From Prevotella sp. HUN102 (lineage in GTDB: Bacteria; Bacteroidota; Bacteroidia; Bacteroidales; Bacteroidaceae): a stretch of DNA of 64,000 nt. The notes beneath the pieces are model-generated. The model ran no database searches. It was not told where the DNA came from and saw only the letters and a program-made list of their open reading frames with translations. Numbering within the stretch: the stretch's first letter is position 1; the number at the start of each line of letters is the position of its first letter. Made by a program: the position numbers and the translations under genes. The stretch covers positions 2,046,001 through 2,110,000 of the forward strand of contig NZ_JIAF01000004.1 in the NCBI RefSeq assembly GCF_000688375.1, given 5' to 3'. This document shows positions 53,808 through 60,875 of this stretch, piece after piece.

Positions 53808-55016
53808 ATGGAATCATTAAAAAGAATTTTCAGAATAGGAAGAGGTCCTTCAAGCAGCCATACGATGGGGCCACAGGGAGCAGCAAAGATATTCCTTGCA
53901 CGCCATCCCGAGGCAAAGGCCTTTGAAGTTACGCTATACGGAAGCCTCGCCGCTACGGGCAAAGGCCACATGACAGACGAGGCTATTATCAATGTATTGT
54001 CTGAAGTTGCACCAGTTGAGATTATATGGAAGCCCACCGAAGTGCTGCCCTACCACACGAATGGTATGCTTTTCACGGCAAAAGACGAAAACGGAAAGAC
54101 CATAGACGAATGGACTGTTTACAGCGTTGGGGGCGGCGCATTGTCGGAAGGAAAGGGAAAAGACGACTACTTTTACAGCGAGAGCGTTTACGAACTCACC
54201 ACGTTGAAAGACATACAGCGATGGTGCGAGAAAAACGGTCGCGGCTATTGGGAATATGTTGAATATTGCGAAGGTCCTGAGATATGGGATTACCTGCGGA
54301 CGGTATGGAAAGCAATGAAAGAAGCCGTGGAAAGAGGACTCGACAGCGAGGGCGTTCTGCCCGGTTCGCTGAACCTTGCCCGTAAAGCCAGCAACTATTA
54401 CATCAAGGCACGCGGCTACAAGCCATCGTTGCAGAATCGTGGTCTGGTTTATTCCTACGCTCTGGCCGTGAGCGAAGAGAACGCATCGGGAGGAACAATC
54501 GTTACTGCTCCCACGTGCGGCGCGTGCGGTGTAGTGCCCGCCGTGCTCTATCATCTGTCTGACGGGCACGAGTTTTCAGAAACAAAGATTCTCCACGCAC
54601 TTGCAACGGCAGGCATTTTCGGCAACATCGTGAAGTACAATGCCTCTATTTCAGGTGCAGAAGTGGGTTGTCAGGGCGAAGTCGGCGTGGCTTGTGCTAT
54701 GGCGTCGGCAGCAGCTTGTCAGCTTTTCGGGGGAACACCGGCGCAGATTGAATACGCTGCCGAAATGGGACTGGAGCACCATTTGGGAATGACTTGCGAC
54801 CCCGTGTGTGGACTCGTGCAGATTCCCTGCATCGAGCGCAACGCCTTTGCAGCCTGTCGGGCACTCGATGCCCAACTGTATTCCACCTTCAGCGACGGCC
54901 GTCATCGCGTTTCGTTCGACCGAGTTGTGGAGGTTATGAAACAAACCGGACACGACATCCCGTCGCTCTACAAGGAAACGAGCGAGGGAGGTCTTGCACA
55001 CGACTTTGAATGGTAA
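53808..55016 (+). CDS. sdaA: L-serine ammonia-lyase, iron-sulfur type
   Basis: 402 residues from the ATG at 53808, which gives MESLKRIFRIGRGPSSSHTMG, the standard start of the beta domain. The TTG at 53778 would add ten unlikely residues. The enzyme deaminates serine to pyruvate and ammonia with a [4Fe-4S] cluster; cysteines are visible in PTCGACGVVPAVLY near 239 and CDPVCGLVQIPCIERN near 332. Alpha and beta domains are fused in one chain. A TACATTTG box lies at 53688-53695. Confidence 0.94.
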   Translation: MESLKRIFRIGRGPSSSHTMGPQGAAKIFLARHPEAKAFEVTLYGSLAATGKGHMTDEAIINVLSEVAPVEIIWKPTEVLPYHTNGMLFTAKDENGKTIDEWTVYSVGGGALSEGKGKDDYFYSESVYELTTLKDIQRWCEKNGRGYWEYVEYCEGPEIWDYLRTVWKAMKEAVERGLDSEGVLPGSLNLARKASNYYIKARGYKPSLQNRGLVYSYALAVSEENASGGTIVTAPTCGACGVVPAVLYHLSDGHEFSETKILHALATAGIFGNIVKYNASISGAEVGCQGEVGVACAMASAAACQLFGGTPAQIEYAAEMGLEHHLGMTCDPVCGLVQIPCIERNAFAACRALDAQLYSTFSDGRHRVSFDRVVEVMKQTGHDIPSLYKETSEGGLAHDFEW

Positions 55017-55729
55017 TGCTAAATATCCGTCTTCTTGCTTTCGATGCCGACGATACCCTGTGGGATTGTCAGTCGTACTTTGAATCCGTAGAAAAGGAAT
55101 ACTGTAAAATCCTTGCGCCCTTCGCCTCTGAAGAGGAAGTTTCCAAGGCACTCTTTGCCGTGGAAACTGCCAATATGCCCTCATTGGGCTATGGCTGCAA
55201 GGCTTTCGTGCTCTCGCTCATCGAGAATGCAGTTGAAGTGAGCGGTGGAAAGATTTCCTCACACGATATTGCACGCATTCTCGACCTTGGGAAAACCCTC
55301 CTTGAACTCCCCGGCAGCCCACTTCCGGGTGTTGAGCGCACATTGGCTGAACTCAAAGCGGGCAATGCTTTCAAGATGGTGGTGTTCACTAAGGGCGAGC
55401 TTCTCGATCAGGAGAACAAGCTCGAACGCTCGGGACTAAAACGATATTTCGACGACGTAGTGATTGTTTCCGACAAAACGCCTGATGCCTATCAGCGTCT
55501 CTGCTCCCGTTTCGGTGTAGATATGCACGAGTTTATGATGGTTGGTAACTCCTTCCGTTCCGACATCGAACCCGTTTTGAAGCTCGGAGGCTATGCTATC
55601 CACATTCCTTTCCACACCGTCTGGCAGCACGAAGTTGTGGAGGAATACGACCACGACCACTTGCAGAGGATTCGGAACTTCTCCGAAATACTGCAAAACT
55701 TTGCACTCCAGAGCAGAAATAGGCCTTAG
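55016..55729 (+). CDS. HAD-superfamily hydrolase
   Basis: 237 residues. The start codon shares one base with the serine dehydratase stop (TAATG); an ATG six bases earlier is possible. Motif I is LLAFDADDTLWD near residue 5, motif II FTKGELL near 123, the lysine is in VSDKTPDAY, and motif IV is MMVGNSFRSDIEP near 174. It is probably a phosphatase on a small metabolite. The tight coupling to serine dehydratase suggests a linked substrate, but none can be named. Confidence 0.9.
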   Translation: MLNIRLLAFDADDTLWDCQSYFESVEKEYCKILAPFASEEEVSKALFAVETANMPSLGYGCKAFVLSLIENAVEVSGGKISSHDIARILDLGKTLLELPGSPLPGVERTLAELKAGNAFKMVVFTKGELLDQENKLERSGLKRYFDDVVIVSDKTPDAYQRLCSRFGVDMHEFMMVGNSFRSDIEPVLKLGGYAIHIPFHTVWQHEVVEEYDHDHLQRIRNFSEILQNFALQSRNRP

Positions 55730-55810
55730 TTCTGTGTAAGCCTGAACTTGGAAACATAAGATTGTTCTGAAAAGTATTTAGTGTTCGTGGGCTAAACTTC
55801 TCATAGATAG

Positions 55811-55898
55811 CACAGAATCACAGATATTATTTTCGACCACAGAGAAGACAGAGCCTTCTTTATGGTCGAAAAAATCGACCTTAATCTGTGATTCTGTG
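55811..55898. repeat. Nested long hairpin between HAD gene and btuR
   Basis: CACAGAATCACAGAT (55811-55825) pairs perfectly with 55884-55898. Inside it TTTTCGACCA (55830-55839) pairs with TGGTCGAAAA (55863-55872). The whole is 88 bases in the 300-base gap between two convergent genes, with no coding content. It could be a terminator, a structured RNA or a small hairpin-type repeat. Confidence 0.6.
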
Positions 55899-56030
55899 AG
55901 AGATTTCTTTATAAACTTATCCCGAACTGGGGTAAACATATCGGAACAGGATAACGTTGCATAAAGTATTTTACAAAACAGGAAACATAAACATTACTGA
56001 AAGGAAACCGTTATCACTTGAAACCTAGCC

Positions 56031-56549
56031 TCAACGCTCCACGCCTTCTCGGGCCTGAAGTCCTTTCTCTGTGTAATAATGCTTCACTTCCTGCATATCC
56101 GTTACCAAATCGGCATACGCGATGAGTGCATCCGGAGCATATCTGCCGGTCAGAACCACTTCCACATTGTTGTTTCGGCTCTCCAATGCTTCAATTACCT
56201 CATCGGCTTCGAGCAATCCGAATCGCAACGCAATGCTGATTTCGTCGAGAACCACAAGGCCGTAATCGCCCGATTGTAATTTCACAGCACACCGTTCCAA
56301 GCCTTTCCGTGCTTCGGCCTTATCCTCTTCGTCGGGCAACCAGTCGAGCATACAGCCACAGCCAAACTGTTCTATCTCCATTCCGTCGAGAAAATTCACT
56401 ATCCGTGTTTCGTTATATTTCATCGATTTCACGAACTGCCCGATATAAACTTTCTTCCCTGCCATTCGCATTCTCAGGGCAAGACCGAACGCCGCCGTTG
56501 TCTTCCCTTTTCCATTGCCCGTATATACGTGAACTTGTCCGTTTTTCAT
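56031..56549 (-). CDS. btuR: Cob(I)alamin / corrinoid adenosyltransferase
   Basis: 172 residues. The P-loop is YTGNGKGKTTAAFGLALR at 9-26, unusual for lying in a CobA/BtuR/CobO-type fold that reverses ATP binding. GDYGLVVLDEISIALRFGL near 93 and VVLTGRYAPDALIAYADLVTDM near 130 are family blocks. The enzyme attaches the adenosyl group of ATP to corrinoids. No cobalamin-synthesis genes surround it, so it may serve salvage. A TATCTTTG box at 56578-56585 drives it. Confidence 0.94.
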   Translation of the reverse strand: MKNGQVHVYTGNGKGKTTAAFGLALRMRMAGKKVYIGQFVKSMKYNETRIVNFLDGMEIEQFGCGCMLDWLPDEEDKAEARKGLERCAVKLQSGDYGLVVLDEISIALRFGLLEADEVIEALESRNNNVEVVLTGRYAPDALIAYADLVTDMQEVKHYYTEKGLQAREGVER

Positions 56550-56577
56550 TGCTCAAACTTGATTTATCATTATATTG

Positions 56578-56585
56578 CAAAGATA
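56578..56585 (-). promoter_or_regulatory. -7 box for btuR
   Basis: TATCTTTG on the minus strand, 28 bases before the ATG. The leader is too short for a cobalamin riboswitch. Confidence 0.6.
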
Positions 56586-56697
56586 CGAAGTCTTCTTCAA
56601 AAAGAATCATAACTTGGAAGACTATAACGGGAAAATTATGTGTATTCTTCTCTCATCCGAAAGCACACGAACCACTTTTCGGACAGCTATTGAAAGC

Positions 56698-56910
56698 AAA
56701 ACGCCACTCGCTTCTTTCAGCGAATGGCGTTTTTACCAAATCAACAAAAACTAATCTCAAAATTACCAATCTAAATACCTAACTAAAACCTTAAAATACC
56801 AAAACATCAAAACCAAATAATGGTAAACACTCAATGTATGTATTTTCGGAAAAACTTTATTTACTAAACAATCAATTTATCTTAATCTATCTAACCTAAA
56901 TCTCTTTTTG
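56698..56910 (-). ncRNA. Candidate noncoding transcript ending in a strong hairpin
   Basis: A TACCTTTG box at 56917-56924 (minus strand) with no gene behind it is followed by about 210 U- and G-rich bases. They end at AAAACGCCA (56698-56706) paired with TGGCGTTTT (56725-56733), plus an inner TCGCT/AGCGA stem. No useful reading frame exists on either strand. The terminator has the same nested plan as that of the candidate RNA at 49437. The -33 element is poor, so confidence is limited; the hairpin also has a T5 run on the plus strand. Confidence 0.35.
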
Positions 56911-57058
56911 ATAGTGCAAAGGTAAGACAAAACAGCAAAACTATTTGCAATAAATATCTGTTTTTCAGCGATTTCTAAAGACAAACGATTGCGCAAACGT
57001 AATGTTCCGTCTGTGCAAACGTTTGCAAAATGATTTGAGTTCTCGATAAACCTGAAAG

Positions 57059-57966
57059 CTATGCTTCCTTTTCCGTGAGACTTTTTGGCGAAGGTTTCAT
57101 AATCAGGGTAAGAACAGCGGCAATAATCAGCACGAATCCGATGAGGACGGAAAAAGTCAATGGCTTACCCATTGCGCAAATCCCAATTACCATTGCCTGA
57201 GCGACTCGAATGCTCCGAGGATGGCAACGGTGGTGGAATCGGTCAGCGTCATTGCCTTTACCAAGGTTACGTTGCTGATTGTCGTGGGAACAAGGCCGAG
57301 GAGAATCAGCGAAAGGAGCGATTTCAGGTCGGGAATCGGCGCAATTCCCCCTGCCGTAAATGCCGAATAAAGGGAAAGCTGAATCATTGCCATAAAGAAA
57401 ATGTAGAAATTTACCTTGAGAGCCGGCAATTTTCTGACACGGAGTTTCGGGAATGTTACCACATAGACGGAATAGCTAAGCCCTGAAAAGAGTTCTAATC
57501 CTACGCCGATCAGCGAGTTTATGCTTCCGGCTTCGGCTATTCCACTGAGCATAAAAACGCCTCCGAAAGCCAGACCGATGGCGATTGCCGTTCGCAGGGT
57601 AAGTTTTTCGTGGAAAAAGACAACCAGAATGATGGCAGTCCATATCGGATAAGAGAACAACAGCGTGGTGGCGATGCCGCTTGGCATATAGTTGTAGCCT
57701 TGGAAAAGGCAGATTGCCGACGTGGAGTACATCAGCGAGAGCAAGGCAAACTCCAATCCTTCAGCCCATCTGATGTGAAGGTTCTGTTTCTGCCAGACCA
57801 TTATTGCGAGCATAAACAGGCAGCCGAAGGCGAATCTATACACCAAAACCGACGGCAGCAGCATTCCCGCTGCCAAAACCGGAATTGAAAACAGGGGGAT
57901 GGTGCCGAAAGTAGCGGCAGGCACTATCGCATTTATGTAGCCCCAAGGGCTTTTCTTCTCGTTCAC
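57059..57966 (-). pseudogene. EamA/DMT-family transporter with a frameshift near the C-terminus
   Basis: From a GTG at 57966 the frame encodes about nine helices (WGYINAIVPAATFGTIPLFS to LTDSTTVAILGAFESL) and then stops at 57187. One frame over, from about 57196, the expected end continues: MVIGICAMGKPLTF, SVLIGFVLIIAAVLTLIMKP, SLTEKEA, stop at 57059. One missing base near 57196-57204 explains this. No slippery run is present, so it is a mutation or a sequence error rather than programmed frameshifting. The longer frame upstream of 57966 lies before the promoter. Confidence 0.8.
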
Positions 57967-57971
57967 GTGTG

Positions 57972-58003
57972 CAAAATTACGGAAAATCTGAAACTTTATG
58001 CAA
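57972..58003 (-). promoter_or_regulatory. Promoter of the frameshifted transporter
   Basis: TTG at 58001-58003, a 21-base spacer and TAATTTTG at 57972-57979 on the minus strand; the GTG follows after 5 bases. Confidence 0.55.
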
Positions 58004-58057
58004 TTATATCCGTGCAAACAGGCTCTGTGCTGTATATTTCCGTTGGAACTATGCACA

Positions 58058-58588
58058 TCAGTACCGTCTGCCATTGCCCGTGAGGTCTTTCCGATAGCTG
58101 CCGAACTGCTCTTCGGTAAGAATCCCTGCCAGCTTCTTTTCGTATTCATCGAGCCTTGCCTTGCGCTCGGCGAGGATTCTGCCAAGTTCTGCCTCTTCCT
58201 CTTCCTTGAAGGAAATTCGCCCGTCCGATGATGCGTCCTGTGCAGAGCCGGCATTGGCCTTCAGGTTCTTGCCGTATTTTCGGAGCAGTTCCCGTCTGCA
58301 CTGCATTTCTATCTGGGGCGCATATCGCTTGCCGAACAATCGTGGTTCGCACGCCACGTCTTCATACTTTCTGTTGATTTTCAACACCTTTCTCGTCTGT
58401 TTCTTTGTCAGATGGTAGCGTTTGGCCATCTCCTTCGTCAATTCTCGGGGCGTAATTCTGTCGTCCTCGCCGCCGTCTTGCAGGGCGTTCGCAGCCTTTT
58501 CAGTCTCAATGGTTGCATAAACCGTGGCCTTTGCAATGCAAACCGACAATAGGCACATTAGTAATAGGCAAAATGGAATTTTCTTCAT
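58058..58588 (-). CDS. Exported helical protein with LTxxQ motifs (Spy/CpxP-like or DUF4890-like)
   Basis: 176 residues with a signal peptide (about 1-20, SVCIAKA). The mature part is charged and helical, with two LTxxQ-type motifs: HLTKKQTRKVLKINRKY near 57 and ILTEEQFGSYRKDL near 155. Paired LTxxQ motifs mark Spy/CpxP-like periplasmic chaperones and metal-stress proteins, and a similar layout occurs in Bacteroidetes DUF4890 proteins. The specific family is uncertain. It is a single gene upstream of the transporter remnant on the same strand. Confidence 0.75.
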   Translation of the reverse strand: MKKIPFCLLLMCLLSVCIAKATVYATIETEKAANALQDGGEDDRITPRELTKEMAKRYHLTKKQTRKVLKINRKYEDVACEPRLFGKRYAPQIEMQCRRELLRKYGKNLKANAGSAQDASSDGRISFKEEEEAELGRILAERKARLDEYEKKLAGILTEEQFGSYRKDLTGNGRRY

Positions 58589-58735
58589 AATTCGTTTGTT
58601 TGAATGTTATCAATCCGATTGTTCAGCATCCTGTATCGCCTGCCGAACATCTGTTCATTAGATGAAACGGAATAAATAAGGTTTAAGTATATAGTTCTTA
58701 GGGAATTACATTGGCTTTTCAGTAGAACGATAATA

Positions 58736-58797
58736 GTTTCATAGCTTTGAGACAACTGTTTCATAATTATGAGACAACTGTTTCATAGCTATGAAAC
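58736..58797. repeat. Three tandem 18-bp palindromes, 22 bp apart
   Basis: Units at 58736-58753, 58758-58775 and 58780-58797 share GTTTCATAnnTnTGAnAC; the third, GTTTCATAGCTATGAAAC, is a perfect palindrome. Spacers are AACT in both gaps. The arrangement, two helical turns per step, is what an array of dimer-binding operator sites looks like, but no promoter box lies beside it. The rest of 58589-59069 has only the hairpin at 58921. Confidence 0.65.
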
Positions 58798-58920
58798 TAT
58801 TATGACTATTCGATATCAATGAATACGGAATCGGAGGAACGGCAATCGTTCTGCCTTAATCTGCTTGTTTCTCCCGGACTTGGATTTATGGCGGCTGTTG
58901 AAATTAGGACTAAAAATAAT

Positions 58921-58945
58921 GCTCCGATACACTAGTTATCGGAGC
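58921..58945. terminator. Terminator-like hairpin in gene-free DNA
   Basis: GCTCCGATA and TATCGGAGC, a perfect 9-bp stem with a 7-base loop, followed by GTTTGTTTTT on the plus strand and by ATTATTTTTAG on the minus strand. No intact gene leads into it from either side; the collapsed metE-like gene is the nearest upstream on the minus strand. Confidence 0.6.
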
Positions 58946-59069
58946 GTTTGTTTTTCATAGATCGGAAATAAGGTCTCGTATTATCATAGATGTAATATCC
59001 TAAGTATGGAAAGCGTGCTCTTTGTTGGCTTTGAAAGCGCAGAACCACACGCATTTCAGTATCGTTGGG

Positions 59070-59304
59070 CTATTCTCCCCAAACTTCCTTTGCTATATCC
59101 TGAACTAAATCAATCTTAGCCCACTGCTCGTCTCCCGTCAGCTTGCTGCCGATTTCGCAAGAGGCAAATCCACATTGTGGGCTGAGATACAGTCGGTCGA
59201 GCGGAATGAACTTCTCTGCCTCGCGTATTCTGCCGATCTTCCGGGCGGAGGAAACTGCCCACGATGTCTGCCCTGAATGGAGCGTGAATTGTAACTTTAC
59301 CCAT
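59070..59304 (-). pseudogene. Collapsed MetE/YxjG-like methionine synthase remnant
   Basis: The 5' end encodes MGKVTIHAPFRADIVGSFLR, the standard start of the short cobalamin-independent methionine-synthase-like family (about 370 residues). After about 25 codons the sequence jumps, in another frame, to the family C-terminus: EAEKFIPLDRLYLSPQCGFA, then SCEIGSKLTGDEQWAKID and a stop at 59070. About 80% of the gene, including the catalytic core, is missing. The junction lies near 59232-59245. An internal deletion is the simplest explanation. Confidence 0.8.
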
Positions 59305-59365
59305 AAACTTATCCTGAATAAATCTTTTTAACCTTATAAACCTTAATACCTCTCTCTCCGCAAAC

Positions 59366-59403
59366 AAGGGTGTAAATCAGCAAGTTATGCGATTTACACC
59401 CTT
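59366..59403. terminator. 13-bp inverted repeat
   Basis: AAGGGTGTAAATC (59366-59378) and its complement (59391-59403) with a 12-base loop, followed by TTCT on the plus strand. It lies between the metE-like and rhuM remnants and may be the old terminator of rhuM or a leader element of the lost metE-like gene. Confidence 0.5.
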
Positions 59404-59447
59404 TTCTACACCCCAAAAAATCATAGCAACCAAAACAACACCCTAGA

Positions 59448-59774
59448 CTAATCCTGATACTCGAGCGCTATAATCATGTCAAGGTTGTAGTGATCGATGT
59501 TGCGCTAAACATATCCTGCTCCCTCTTGACAAACTAACAAGTATTTCTTGTGAGTTGCTTCATCTGTCAGCTCATTGTCGGCATAGATGTTCTTGATATG
59601 CAGGGCAATGTTTTGCTGTGTGGTATCGTAGATCTCTGCCAGTTGTCCCTGTGTGAGCTATACATCCTCATCTGCAAAGCGTACATTTACCTTTACCTTT
59701 ACCTATTCTTTGTCGTCTTGGTAGATGATGAGATGGTTGTTGCTGTCCTGTTCATTTGTCATTGCTTCAATCAT
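59448..59774 (-). pseudogene. rhuM: RhuM-family gene broken by three in-frame TAG codons
   Basis: Reading from an ATG at 59774 (or 59762) one frame keeps the RhuM pattern: NHLIIYQDDKE, VNVRFADEDV, LTQGQLAEIYDTTQQNIALH, IKNIYADNEL and HYNLDMIIALEYQD. It is interrupted by TAG at 59703-59705, 59658-59660 and 59505-59507 and ends in TAG at 59448. The second TAG replaces the conserved Trp of the V-W-LTQ motif. RhuM genes often sit inside type I-like restriction loci, as here. The frame is otherwise intact, so decay is recent or the ambers have another meaning. Confidence 0.75.
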
Positions 59775-59816
59775 TGTAAATGTCGCTTCAAAATTTCAGC
59801 TTTACGAGTAACACAA

Positions 59817-60875
59817 TCATCTATCACGGCTTGCTGCTTGGAGCAATTTCTGGTTATTATTCATAGCACTCAATGCTGTATAAATATAAGCTTCCATATA
59901 ACTCCAATCAGGAGCCCCTGATGTATCGACAGGGAGCTTCAACTTAGTCCTATTCATAAGGTCTTTGGTCCACTTTTCATCAAACTTAAAACGCTTGCCT
60001 ACATTTCGAATAAGGGGGATGAGAAATAATGCGATTTCTTTAGATAAGTGATGAGTTTTCAAGTGCAAGACATTCACATCATCAGATGCCCAAAAAGATT
60101 TGTCTTGATAAAACGCTTCTCCTACCGAACCATTATAATTTACAGAAATTGTATTGGCAGGATGCAAATGGGTTGTATTTGCAATATGTGCAGTAACACC
60201 ATTATTGATAGCACTTGCTCCAATAAATCTTATATCACCATCTCTCATATTGGCTTTTGTTAGCCGTTTCCCCTTCTTGATACTGAACAAATCTGAAAAT
60301 AAAAACTCGCTCCACTCTTTTGTTTTTAACTGTTTTTTACAATTTGGGGGGGGGGTAGAAAGTAGCAATAGTTCAAGATGCTTGTTCTGTTTTGCTATCA
60401 CCTGTTTTATGTAATTCTCCATATATGCCCAATCTGGTTGCCCCAAAGAATCTGCTGGTAATAGCAAAAGTTCTGATTTTAACTTTTCAGCACTACACAT
60501 ATCCCCATATCCATATTTCTCACAAGATTTACTGAGTATGGAACATAAAAACAATGCGTTAAACCTATTGAGGTTTTTATGATAAAGCAATAGGATCGAA
60601 GACCCTGCACCGCCTCGACCTAGAAAATCTGTTTCTTGAAAGAATGCAAAGCCACCGACAGGGCTAATTGAAATACAACCACCTTTATCCAATTGCTCAT
60701 CTACTTTAGGCTCGACATATAGTTCAATTCCATTATTGAAGTTTCCAGAAGCAACAAAAGGAATATCACCCAATTCGTACTGCTTTATTGATCGTGCTTT
60801 TGGACGAGTTGGATTGCCAAAAACATCACTCACCTTAAAAATTTTCCACTGAGAAGTGTCTATTTTATTCTTCAT
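59817..60875 (-). CDS. Restriction-modification specificity (S) subunit with central poly-C tract
   Basis: 352 residues made of two related halves, each a target-recognition domain plus a closing helix. Matching blocks are GDIPFVASGNFNNGIE and GDIRFIGASAINNGVT, and LPADSLGQPDWAYMENYI and LPVDTSGAPDWSYMEAYI. The size fits BcgI-type S subunits (about 340). Codons 174-177 (Thr-Pro-Pro-Pro) are made by a C10 run exactly between the halves. The present length is in frame. Nine cytosines would end the protein at residue 182, and eleven at 179. The start overlaps the methylase stop by 4 bases. Confidence 0.9.
   Translation of the reverse strand: MKNKIDTSQWKIFKVSDVFGNPTRPKARSIKQYELGDIPFVASGNFNNGIELYVEPKVDEQLDKGGCISISPVGGFAFFQETDFLGRGGAGSSILLLYHKNLNRFNALFLCSILSKSCEKYGYGDMCSAEKLKSELLLLPADSLGQPDWAYMENYIKQVIAKQNKHLELLLLSTPPPNCKKQLKTKEWSEFLFSDLFSIKKGKRLTKANMRDGDIRFIGASAINNGVTAHIANTTHLHPANTISVNYNGSVGEAFYQDKSFWASDDVNVLHLKTHHLSKEIALFLIPLIRNVGKRFKFDEKWTKDLMNRTKLKLPVDTSGAPDWSYMEAYIYTALSAMNNNQKLLQAASRDR
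60346..60355 (-). repeat. C10 homopolymer inside the specificity gene
   Basis: Ten guanines on the plus strand (cytosines on the coding strand). It is the only homopolymer of G or C of this length that I see in the window and lies at the exact midpoint of the S gene. Runs like this slip during replication and are the standard sign of phase variation. Confidence 0.9.

Noticed and set aside
56550..57058. Cobalamin riboswitch near the corrinoid adenosyltransferase
   Set aside because: The leader of that gene is only about 20-25 bases long and lacks the conserved B12-box; the remaining gap is AT-rich and lies upstream of the promoter.
57187..58254. Transporter start at 58254, giving 355 residues
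   Set aside because: The first 95 residues are hydrophilic, overlap the neighbouring gene and lie upstream of the -7 box at 57972. The GTG at 57966 fits the family start.
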